Assembly (NCBI GenBank): GCA_030611625.1
Contig: JAUWPK010000005.1
Span: 1-23,834 of the forward strand
DNA from: Promethearchaeum sp.
Lineage (GTDB): Archaea; Asgardarchaeota; Lokiarchaeia; Sigyniarchaeales; Promethearchaeaceae
DNA length: 23,834 nt
Direction of reading: 5' to 3'
The stretch's first letter is position 1. The number at the start of each line of letters is the position of its first letter. Of the stretch, positions 14,738 through 22,315 are shown one piece after another. The position numbers and the translations under genes were made by a program. Below the pieces are notes generated by a model that was not told the DNA's origin, ran no database searches, and saw only the letters and a program-made list of their open reading frames with translations.

Positions 14738-17700
14738 TTATTTGCGTTTCTTGATAAGAAATGTAGCTGTTCCTAAGAGCGCAATCAGTAAGAGACCAAT
14801 TGAATATCCAGGAATTCCACCAGATTCTTTAGTTACTGAAACAATTACAGTATCTGATACTGAATCACCTAATCCATCATTAACAGTGATAACAACTTCA
14901 TAATCTCCAATTTCCCATCCAGTTACATCAAATGTAATCGCAGTTCCAGAAACCCATGTTCCTGTTTCTTCTTCTGTTCCATTGACTGAAATCGAATAGG
15001 TTAAACTATCACCAACTGTAGAATCAGTTGCTGTCCAGCTTATGGATTGATCAGTTTCTTCGAAAACATATGTCACATCATTTGGTGATGTAATTGTTGG
15101 TATTGCATTTGTGGATGTTATAACTACTGTGTCAGTACTTTCATGACCAACAGAATCAACAACAGTCATTGTTATAGTATTTTCTCCTAAAACTGTAGGA
15201 GTAAATGTATAACTAACAGTCCCATCTTCTTCAAGTGAACCTGTATCCAATTCAGTTGTTCCGAGAGAAATAGTATAATCAAAACTTACTGAATCTGAAA
15301 TATTCCATGCTAAATCAATTGATTGACCATATGCGAATGATGCATCTTCAGGTACAGCATCAAAAACAGGATCGCTGGTATCATAAATAAAGCGGGTATT
15401 TATGGTGTGATCAAAGTTCCAGCCTGCACTTGTGGTTGTAACCAAATAGGTTCCATCGTCGGCAGCAAGGGTACTCATATCCACTTCCATTAAATCGCCT
15501 GGATAGGCGGTTTCGGAATACATCTCATCATAGAGTATGGCAAAGAACATATCGAACTCGACATCTGTGCCTGGACCATCAAACCATTCAACAACAATTT
15601 CATAATATCCAGTAGATGGGATATATCCTTCAAAGTGTTCTGGCTTGGAGCTTGTTGCTGCTGCTGCACCAAAGATACAGGAATCGAAATCATAAGGATC
15701 ACCTGCATGAATTAAGAGAAAGTCAAAGTCAGAACTATCATCCCAATCCAATGTTCCTGTGACATAATCACCTGCTTCTAAATATACCACTTCCGTGTAT
15801 TCGACATGCATCGATCCGGTATATGGATATAAATCAGCTGCAGCTAACACTTCAGTATGTTCTACAATGAATGCAGGGGTAACTGTTAGTGTATTGTTGT
15901 ATCCAGCATTGCTGAATTCTGGAATCGGATTCCCAGATACAATATCCCATTGCGCTGAGTACAAATCACTAGTGACTGGTAAACCCATATATTCGACATC
16001 ATCAGGAACTGATATGGTGACACCCGGTTCAGTAAATACATCGATGGTATCATTGAGATAGGTAACCTTCAATGTAAAGTTCTCCAATGGCACCGTATCG
16101 ACCGTTGGATTTAACGTCGTGGAATGCACAATAACTGTCCACAAGTCGGTAACCCATGGTAGACCAATCAATAAACGTTGCTTGGTGGGAGGGGAATTGA
16201 GTTCGGAAATATATTGACCACCGTTCGTTAAATAGTCAGTATAATCAATTATCCAGCCGTCATTGTCCATTAACCACATGTTCATTTCAGATCCAGAATT
16301 GACCCATTCGAGTTCTAACGCAATGGTATTCATAGCACTGGAATTTTCGACGTAGAAATCATAGAATCGCCAATCACCCGTTTCTGGGCGCCAGTTCCAA
16401 TCAGCACAACCGTATAACCCGTTATCATTGGGTCGCCCGGTAAACGAGCCGTCACTGAGATAGGTCCATCCGTCCACATTGTATTCTTCTACAAAACCTG
16501 CTACACTGTAACCGTATGGGACTAAGATTTGATTTGTATCGGTGCTATTCATGATAATATATCCTTCATAATGGCCAGGAACGGCAGCAGGATCTACATC
16601 AATCGTCACGTTGAAAGTACCCGGACCATCTCCTATCAAACTGACTTGTGGATCGACTGTGCGAGTAAAAGCCCGAACAGACAGCGTAAAGTCAATTCCC
16701 GTCCAATCTTCATCATAGTAGGCACCATCTGGATCCATTGCATAATCTCTTACGCGGATATAGACAGGTGTTTCAGATGCTTGAATGAAGTTCGTTGGGA
16801 GGAATAGATCTTGGAAGTTGTTGTTATCATATCCATAGTTCCAGAACGACCATTCCGGATCGACTTCTACGGTACCACTTTCTAATGAAGTAACGTACAT
16901 ATAAGGTGGGTTACGATTATGTTGCAACCGATAATCCATGGCTTCATCAAAGTCCATTGCCAGAATGAGTTGGAAGTAGTCAGCACTTCGCAATTGAGCG
17001 ATATCAAAGAGATCTTCTAACGCGAAGGGTGTGTAATATTCACTTGTGTGTAATTCGGCAGAACTATTTACTGCTTCGTAGGTCGTTTCGAAAGTCACTG
17101 CTTCATAATCGACATCGGTTGTATTACCATCGATGTACAAATCATTTATTACTGATTCACCTGGAAGCAAAGCACCACCAAATATTGCAGTATCAGCAAG
17201 ATCTTGAACTGCCATTGGAGGATATTGACCAAAGTAGTAATAATAGAAATTAAAGAAGGTTCGATCAAGTGTACGGGCGGGTGACGTGTAGCTGTAAGCA
17301 ATCAGTTCCTCATTGGCGCTATTGACATAATCAACCATAGCCGCAACATCAATTCGACCCGTGCCTTGCATATAGGGATCATAACCAATATCTTTTGCAG
17401 TGCTCTTGAGAATAACTTTTGCCATATCCGGAGTTAACGGAACACCTGGATATGCCATTTCCCAAGCTTGATAGAGAACTGCCATTCCACCCGCCACAAC
17501 TGGACAGGAAGCGGAAGTTCCACCGAAGATAGTTGTGAAAGTTGTACCACCAATCTCAACAGGCGTAAGACTGTAATCAAAAGCACCAGGTGCTAGAATA
17601 TCGATCTTTGGATATCCATTAGCAGCAGGCCCGTTATCACTCCATCCAATTACATGGTCATAGCCTTGTTGAGTTTCATTGTCACCATAACCTGAGGCAT

Positions 17701-19576
17701 ACCGCCACCAGTTCACGGTTGATGCACCAACTGCGACTGCAGCGGTCGATTGACTTGGTTGTTTACTGGTTCCCATACCCGATCCTCCGTTACCGGTGGA
17801 TGTCAAGAAAAGCATACCAGGGTAATCCTCATGTATATATCCAGGAGCGGAAAGGTAATCAATGAACATAGTTTCAAAATCCCAACCCATTGCTATATTG
17901 TAGGCATCCATTACAGCACTAGTACCCCAACTGTTAGAGCTGACACTGGCATGATGGGTTGATTCATTATTATATTCCCAATAACCTGTTGTTTCATTGA
18001 GATCAAATCCACAAGCCCATTGCCATCCTAATTGGGTAGCCGTATCCGAGAATCCAGCCGTTGCAATGATTGTAGAATTAGGAGCCATCCCTCCGATTGT
18101 GAAGGTAGCATTATCGGGATATTCCCATTCATATTCGTCTTCAAGTAATTCATAATCAGTCCATGCAGCGGACACATATCCAGAACATCCCGTTCCATGG
18201 CCACCAACATCCCATAAATGACCTAAAGTTTTTCCGTCTTCAGGAATACCCAATAATACGCCACCATCGTCAGTATATCCATTTAAATCATAGACGTTGC
18301 CGATGGAACCCATCGAGATATCATAATATCCATCTTGTACACCGAAATCAGTTCCATTCCATATATCTGCAGAAAGAGCTAAGTTGGCATTGTTTGTATG
18401 AGCCACAGCACCTGAAAAGTCAAATGGAGCCATATCATAGTATATATCGTTTTCAGTCCACCACCACATGGTAAGTGCCCATCCGGTTGCATAATCTACG
18501 TAGAGGGTATCATAAGTTCCATCGTCATTAGTATCAGCTTCAAGGTAGGGAACAAATTGAATCCATCCATTATTATGGGTTACTGCCATACCAAATGCAA
18601 ACCCAGTTAAATTTCCAGCAAGTCCCCCAACGGTATAGTTTGCAGGTAAACTCATCGCGAGTCCACTCATAGTATAAAGGGAACCAAGATCAGCTGCATA
18701 GGCTAACAAGTTGCTATGTCCAGAGAGCGAAATATTTCCAAACTCATCAACATGACGTGGTGAAAACCAACTATCAATCAAATCTTGAGTGGGTGTGCCG
18801 GCATAAATCGCCGTCCAATAGTCTAAACTCCATAAACTGGTTATAGACATCCTACCCATAGGTTCAAAAGACAATGGATATCCAAGCTCATCGACAGCCA
18901 TAGCTTCACGTAAGGCAGTATGACCAAAATCAACCCCAGTATCGTGTACGTTGATCATCACACCTTCTCCATCATATCCCAGAGAGTTAAGAGCATTCAC
19001 GCCTAATAGCTCTCGGGTTTCAACTGAAAATGGTGCACCAATATCTAGATCCGCAAAACCTTCTTTATCAATATAGGTATCGGTTTGCATTCTAAGATCT
19101 AATTTGAATGATTCTTTTGTGTCTCCAACATTAACGAGATCCGGGCCGTAATATGTATCGGTCCCTATTTTTAAAACGGTTTCTTTAGCTTCGAGGGTTT
19201 CTATATCTGCCAGACTATCAACAGTAGCATGTACATAAAAGATACCGTCACTTAATTTTGTCACCGTAAGTGGTTCAATAATTCCACCGACGGTTGGGTC
19301 TTCGAGAACGAGCATTTGAATGCTCAGTTTTCCGTCGATATAGTTAACACCATCTAACATTTTGCCGGTGTTAACCATTTCGGTTAGATAACCATCAAGT
19401 TTAGGATCTTCTGATACCATATCGGGGCTTGTGGTTAACTCCGATAGAGATAGATTCGTTTCATCGGCCGTAGCTGCTGGTAGACTTAAACTCATTGCCA
19501 TTGGAGATGCAATGACCACCAACATAAATAATATACCGAGATTAAAACGAATATTTTTTATTTGTTTTTTATTCAT
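14738..19576 (-). CDS. Giant cell-surface subtilisin-like protease (S8, pyrolysin/TPPII-like)
   Basis: Exported serine protease of 1612 residues. A signal peptide lies at about 10-37. The catalytic triad is D212 (VHDTGVDFGH), H460 (GGHGTG) and S688 (GGTSASCPVVAGG), with the oxyanion N596 (TGNGG). A 247-residue gap between Asp and His resembles the insertions of pyrolysin and tripeptidyl peptidase II. Long beta-rich regions follow (760-1200), then a PPC-like domain (about 1258-1345), two Ig-like repeats (1402-1488, 1491-1582), IPGY (1588-1591), a membrane helix (1592-1608) and KKRK. The protein is therefore anchored outside the cell and probably digests external protein. A GTGAC ribosome site and a TATA box support the start. 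DNA up to residue 1400 looks clearly richer in GC than the Ig-like part. Confidence 0.95.
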   Translation of the reverse strand: MNKKQIKNIRFNLGILFMLVVIASPMAMSLSLPAATADETNLSLSELTTSPDMVSEDPKLDGYLTEMVNTGKMLDGVNYIDGKLSIQMLVLEDPTVGGIIEPLTVTKLSDGIFYVHATVDSLADIETLEAKETVLKIGTDTYYGPDLVNVGDTKESFKLDLRMQTDTYIDKEGFADLDIGAPFSVETRELLGVNALNSLGYDGEGVMINVHDTGVDFGHTALREAMAVDELGYPLSFEPMGRMSITSLWSLDYWTAIYAGTPTQDLIDSWFSPRHVDEFGNISLSGHSNLLAYAADLGSLYTMSGLAMSLPANYTVGGLAGNLTGFAFGMAVTHNNGWIQFVPYLEADTNDDGTYDTLYVDYATGWALTMWWWTENDIYYDMAPFDFSGAVAHTNNANLALSADIWNGTDFGVQDGYYDISMGSIGNVYDLNGYTDDGGVLLGIPEDGKTLGHLWDVGGHGTGCSGYVSAAWTDYELLEDEYEWEYPDNATFTIGGMAPNSTIIATAGFSDTATQLGWQWACGFDLNETTGYWEYNNESTHHASVSSNSWGTSAVMDAYNIAMGWDFETMFIDYLSAPGYIHEDYPGMLFLTSTGNGGSGMGTSKQPSQSTAAVAVGASTVNWWRYASGYGDNETQQGYDHVIGWSDNGPAANGYPKIDILAPGAFDYSLTPVEIGGTTFTTIFGGTSASCPVVAGGMAVLYQAWEMAYPGVPLTPDMAKVILKSTAKDIGYDPYMQGTGRIDVAAMVDYVNSANEELIAYSYTSPARTLDRTFFNFYYYYFGQYPPMAVQDLADTAIFGGALLPGESVINDLYIDGNTTDVDYEAVTFETTYEAVNSSAELHTSEYYTPFALEDLFDIAQLRSADYFQLILAMDFDEAMDYRLQHNRNPPYMYVTSLESGTVEVDPEWSFWNYGYDNNNFQDLFLPTNFIQASETPVYIRVRDYAMDPDGAYYDEDWTGIDFTLSVRAFTRTVDPQVSLIGDGPGTFNVTIDVDPAAVPGHYEGYIIMNSTDTNQILVPYGYSVAGFVEEYNVDGWTYLSDGSFTGRPNDNGLYGCADWNWRPETGDWRFYDFYVENSSAMNTIALELEWVNSGSEMNMWLMDNDGWIIDYTDYLTNGGQYISELNSPPTKQRLLIGLPWVTDLWTVIVHSTTLNPTVDTVPLENFTLKVTYLNDTIDVFTEPGVTISVPDDVEYMGLPVTSDLYSAQWDIVSGNPIPEFSNAGYNNTLTVTPAFIVEHTEVLAAADLYPYTGSMHVEYTEVVYLEAGDYVTGTLDWDDSSDFDFLLIHAGDPYDFDSCIFGAAAATSSKPEHFEGYIPSTGYYEIVVEWFDGPGTDVEFDMFFAILYDEMYSETAYPGDLMEVDMSTLAADDGTYLVTTTSAGWNFDHTINTRFIYDTSDPVFDAVPEDASFAYGQSIDLAWNISDSVSFDYTISLGTTELDTGSLEEDGTVSYTFTPTVLGENTITMTVVDSVGHESTDTVVITSTNAIPTITSPNDVTYVFEETDQSISWTATDSTVGDSLTYSISVNGTEEETGTWVSGTAITFDVTGWEIGDYEVVITVNDGLGDSVSDTVIVSVTKESGGIPGYSIGLLLIALLGTATFLIKKRK

Positions 19577-19582
19577 AATTCG

Positions 19583-19587
19583 TCACA
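19583..19587 (-). promoter_or_regulatory. GTGAC ribosome site of the subtilase gene
   Basis: On the minus strand GTGAC precedes the ATG at 19576 by six bases, close to the archaeal GGTGA consensus. It fixes the start codon. Confidence 0.55.
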
Positions 19588-19610
19588 TTTTTTCCTTTTA
19601 TAATCGATTA

Positions 19611-19618
19611 CTTATAAA
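19611..19618 (-). promoter_or_regulatory. TATA box of the subtilase gene
   Basis: Minus-strand TTTATAAG lies about 38 bases before the ATG. Standard spacing would start transcription near 19588, giving a short leader that just includes the GTGAC ribosome site. Confidence 0.55.
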
Positions 19619-19642
19619 CGACTAGGAAACAATATATCAAGA

Positions 19643-19662
19643 AGGGAGAGTTTTATCTCCCT
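19643..19662. promoter_or_regulatory. 7-bp inverted repeat upstream of the subtilase promoter
   Basis: AGGGAGA and TCTCCCT flank a 6-base loop, a perfect GC-rich dyad in an otherwise AT-rich gap. It lies about 25 bases upstream of the TATA box, a usual place for an archaeal activator site; it could also act as an RNA hairpin. Confidence 0.45.
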
Positions 19663-20119
19663 CGTTTATTATTTGAATATTCCCAATAAAAAGCTTTATA
19701 TTCTAAGATATGTGCAATAAGTTCCATCTAAATTTAGAATAATTTTAATTAATCAAAATTATTGATGAGAAAACTATAAATGTAGAAAATAATAGAACCC
19801 AAACATATAAACAGCGACAAAATGATTATGTTTACTTAATTAGATAAGTATTCATAAATAATACAATGTTCATAAAAATTTTTCTCGGGATTGCAAGTCC
19901 TCTTTCCAGTAGTCTTATTGCTTCTGTTTACTGATTAATCCAGGAATTTTTGGTTTAAATTGGAAAAATGTATGATATATTTATTAAACTAATCCATCTA
20001 AGAAGTAGTTAAATCTTTATGATATGGTGTAATTTGGTTAAAATTTAATGGTAAAAAAGTTATTTTAGAGTTTTCATTTTATCTTATCGTTTCCTCAGAG
20101 TTCCATAAAAAATGTGATT

Positions 20120-20434
20120 TTAGCCTCCATGTATTGAGGAAATCAATGTAATTGCAATTGGACCATTAATATTTTGATTTAAACCACCTGAAAGTGATAC
20201 GTCTACATCATCAATTAAACACAGGGTTCCAACAGCTAATTTTTTTGTATCAGCATCTAAAAGCTGGGCATTTTTTGGTATGAAATATTTATTTTCAACT
20301 TGATGAAGGACATTTAATAATGTATCTCCCTTTTTTATTGGGATTTCAGTTTGATCTATTCCTGCTGTACTTCTTAAGCTGGAAAAGAATCTAATTTTAA
20401 TTTGAATTGATGATTCAGAATTTGATTCAGTCAT
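20120..20434 (-). CDS. MoaD/ThiS-type ubiquitin-fold protein ending in Gly-Gly
   Basis: Protein of 104 residues with the beta-grasp pattern of MoaD: strand QIKIRFFSSLRSTAG (11-25), the second strand EIPIKKGDTLLNVL (30-43), the helix, and a C-terminal strand ending exactly in ISSIHGG. The free Gly-Gly is the group that is adenylated by an E1-like enzyme and loaded with sulfur, or joined to protein lysines in archaeal SAMP systems. It is either the small subunit of molybdopterin synthase or a sulfur carrier/modifier. No MoaE, E1-like or other cofactor gene lies nearby, so its role is open. The first nine residues are polar and may be a disordered tail. TTTAAATA directly precedes the ATG. Confidence 0.85.
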   Translation of the reverse strand: MTESNSESSIQIKIRFFSSLRSTAGIDQTEIPIKKGDTLLNVLHQVENKYFIPKNAQLLDADTKKLAVGTLCLIDDVDVSLSGGLNQNINGPIAITLISSIHGG

Positions 20435-20620
20435 TATTTAAATCAAATGGAGACTTCCCAAAAAAATTTTTGAAATTATTATTGAAGATAAGTTGATAAT
20501 TTGAATTATTATTTTTAATTATACACATTACCAAAAATGGATTCTTTGGTTATGATGTTTTTTCTACGTTAAATCAAGTTGATGAAAATACATATTTTTT
20601 TTACACATTTTTTACACAAC

Positions 20621-20629
20621 ATTTAAATA
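20621..20629 (+). promoter_or_regulatory. TATA box before the 31-residue gene
   Basis: ATTTAAATA lies about 57 bases before the ATG at 20682 and would start transcription near 20650, leaving a leader of about 30 bases with the ribosome site. Two copies of TTTTTTACACA precede it, one of which may be the BRE region. Confidence 0.5.
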
Positions 20630-20670
20630 CTAGTGTTTCTATTATTTAATTACAACCTAAAAATTGTAAT

Positions 20671-20675
20671 GGTGA
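20671..20675 (+). promoter_or_regulatory. GGTGA ribosome site of the 31-residue gene
   Basis: GGTGA is a perfect five-base match to the archaeal anti-Shine-Dalgarno and lies six bases before ATG 20682. It is the best ribosome site in the window and selects this ATG over the overlapping frame at 20669. Confidence 0.6.
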
Positions 20676-20681
20676 AAAAAA

Positions 20682-20777
20682 ATGAAGAACAATCAAAAAT
20701 ACTATACAGAAAAAAGTGCATACGGCATTATTGCGGAAAAAATGAACAGAACAAGCTATTCAGAAATTAGATATTAA
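20682..20777 (+). CDS. Candidate 31-residue small protein
   Basis: The frame encodes a 31-residue peptide that starts MKNNQKYYTEKSAYGIIAEK and ends in SEIRY. It is polar and basic, with three Tyr in the first half, no cysteine and no membrane segment. I know of no family. What supports it is context: a TATA box at 20621-20629, a perfect GGTGA ribosome site at 20671-20675, a stop at 20775-20777, and T-runs starting at the very next base. So a full transcription unit of about 150 bases surrounds it. It could also be a small RNA with a chance frame, or a leader. It lies 87 bases before the EntS-type carrier gene on the same strand. Confidence 0.5.
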   Translation: MKNNQKYYTEKSAYGIIAEKMNRTSYSEIRY

Positions 20778-20794
20778 TTTTTTTATTTTTTTTT
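20778..20794 (+). terminator. T-run terminator after the 31-residue gene
   Basis: Seven T, one A, then nine T begin at the base following the stop codon. This would end a short transcript before the downstream carrier gene. Confidence 0.55.
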
Positions 20795-20863
20795 ATAATC
20801 ATAATGTGTATAAAAATAGATATTATTATGTATAATTCAAAACATTATTCAGGGGATAATTAA

Positions 20864-22144
20864 ATGGATTCACAAATAGAAACTCAAAAAAAAGCGGAAG
20901 AATTACCTCAAGTAGGTGAAATTCCATCTATAAAACTCGAAGAACCTAAAAAAAATTACTTGGGATACATAGCTATACTATTATCTCAATATTTTTCACT
21001 AATTGGGAGCCAAATTGTATCATTTGCAGTAATTTGGTATCTAACTATAACCACCGGAAGCTCTTTAATTCTTTCGCTTGCAACTTTTGCCAATTTAGTT
21101 CCAATGATCATTGTATCACCGATAGCAGGTGTTATCGCCGACAAATTTTCAAAAAATTTTATTCTAATCTTTACTGATGCATTGCAAGCAATAGCTACTT
21201 TAGGATTAATTATTCTCTTTTACTTAGGCATATTTCAGATCTGGCACATTATTTTACTACTGGCAATTAGAGGAACATGCCAAGGGTTCCAAATGCCTGT
21301 TTCTGTAGCAGTAACATCTTTAATGGTTCCTGATGAAAAAATCAAAAAAATTAATGCGATCCAGCAAATTTTCGGTTCAATATTAATGATTAGCACCCCA
21401 GCATTAGGTGCATATTTAGTTAGTATATTCCCAATTGAACAGATTTATTGGTTGGATGTTATCTCATTTATTCCTTCTGCAGTAGTGCTCTTATTCATCA
21501 AAATTCCAAAGGTTTCTCAAGATGAAAAATCGCAGAAAATGTCTATTAAAAAGGATTTCGGTGAAGGGTTGGAATACATAAAAACATCTGGATTAATGCC
21601 TGTATTCTTTATGTTTGCAATAGCAAATTTTATTGTAGTTCCCATTTTCAGCCTACTCCCTTTATTGATTGTTGATTATCACGAAGGAACAGTAATTCAA
21701 TATGGGATTACTGAAATTATGTTCCATGTAGGTTTATTACTTGGAAGTTTCATTTTAATTGCTTCGAAAAAGAAGTCAACCATGAAATCCGTAGTTATTT
21801 TTGGAGCATTACTCTCAGTAAGCATATTGTTAATGGCATTTGTCCCAAAAGGAATATTCTGGCTATTTTATATAACCTGTGCAATCTTAGGATTGGTATT
21901 AGCTTTTATAGATACTCAAATTATATCGGTATTACAGGTTAACATCCCTAAGGAATTACAAGGGAGGGTTTTCTCAACTATGTTCACAATTATCAAAGCC
22001 CTTAATCCAATTGGTTTGGTTATATGGGGTGTTTTGGGGCAGTACATTCCAATTAATTCGATTTTCATATTGAGCCCAATTATTTCATTGGTAATTTATA
22101 TAATACTACTAAAAACCACCGATATTACACATTATGGAGAGTAA
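20864..22144 (+). CDS. MFS exporter, EntS/MFS_3-type
   Basis: Membrane carrier of 426 residues with about 12 helices. Residues 49-61 (SQIVSFAVIWYLT) and 76-97 (ANLVPMIIVSPIAG then VIADKFSKN) match the helix 1-3 region of the EntS/MFS_3 group, which exports siderophores, macrolides and other small molecules by proton antiport. A hydrophilic stretch of about 30 residues precedes helix 1. The polar loop after helix 6 (about 208-234) is Lys-rich. GGGGAT about eight bases before the ATG may be the ribosome site. The substrate cannot be read from sequence. It is followed by a T-rich gap and another MFS carrier of a different group, so the two are probably separately expressed. Confidence 0.88.
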   Translation: MDSQIETQKKAEELPQVGEIPSIKLEEPKKNYLGYIAILLSQYFSLIGSQIVSFAVIWYLTITTGSSLILSLATFANLVPMIIVSPIAGVIADKFSKNFILIFTDALQAIATLGLIILFYLGIFQIWHIILLLAIRGTCQGFQMPVSVAVTSLMVPDEKIKKINAIQQIFGSILMISTPALGAYLVSIFPIEQIYWLDVISFIPSAVVLLFIKIPKVSQDEKSQKMSIKKDFGEGLEYIKTSGLMPVFFMFAIANFIVVPIFSLLPLLIVDYHEGTVIQYGITEIMFHVGLLLGSFILIASKKKSTMKSVVIFGALLSVSILLMAFVPKGIFWLFYITCAILGLVLAFIDTQIISVLQVNIPKELQGRVFSTMFTIIKALNPIGLVIWGVLGQYIPINSIFILSPIISLVIYIILLKTTDITHYGE

Positions 22145-22187
22145 TGACATTTTAGCAGCTTATTTCAATCAAGTAGGTTGTAAACTT

Positions 22188-22223
22188 CTTTTTTTCTTTT
22201 CCCTTTTACTTCTTTTATTTCTA
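22188..22223 (+). terminator. Pyrimidine/T-rich terminator after the EntS-type gene
   Basis: T-rich blocks broken by single C bases follow the stop codon at 22144 by about 45 bases. A weak match to archaeal U-run terminators. Confidence 0.35.
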
Positions 22224-22315
22224 ATTTGTAAATTAACATTTTAATACTATGAGGCAGAAAGTGATAATATAGTAATTTTTTATTACTTAAAAGAAAATAA
22301 AAAGGAATCTTAAAC

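Larger units (their letters stand above)
19588..20119. other. Long intergenic region upstream of the subtilase gene
   Basis: About 530 AT-rich bases between the start of the subtilase and the end of the MoaD-like gene. It holds the subtilase TATA box, a 7-bp hairpin (19643-19662) and scattered TATA-like runs. A 22-codon hydrophobic frame at 19866-19934 lacks a ribosome site and is not called. I recognise no RNA gene. Confidence 0.6.

Noticed and set aside
15490..18474. Several open frames antisense to, or in another frame of, the subtilase gene
   Set aside because: They are shadows of a strongly supported long gene, with odd composition (His, Tyr, Arg-rich) and no motifs or ribosome sites.
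19866..19934. 22-codon hydrophobic frame in the gap before the subtilase
   Set aside because: No ribosome site, no well-placed TATA box and no terminator; expected by chance in this AT-rich stretch.
20669..20770. 33-codon frame overlapping the 31-residue gene in another frame
   Set aside because: Its ATG lies before the GGTGA element rather than after it, so the ribosome site serves the other frame.
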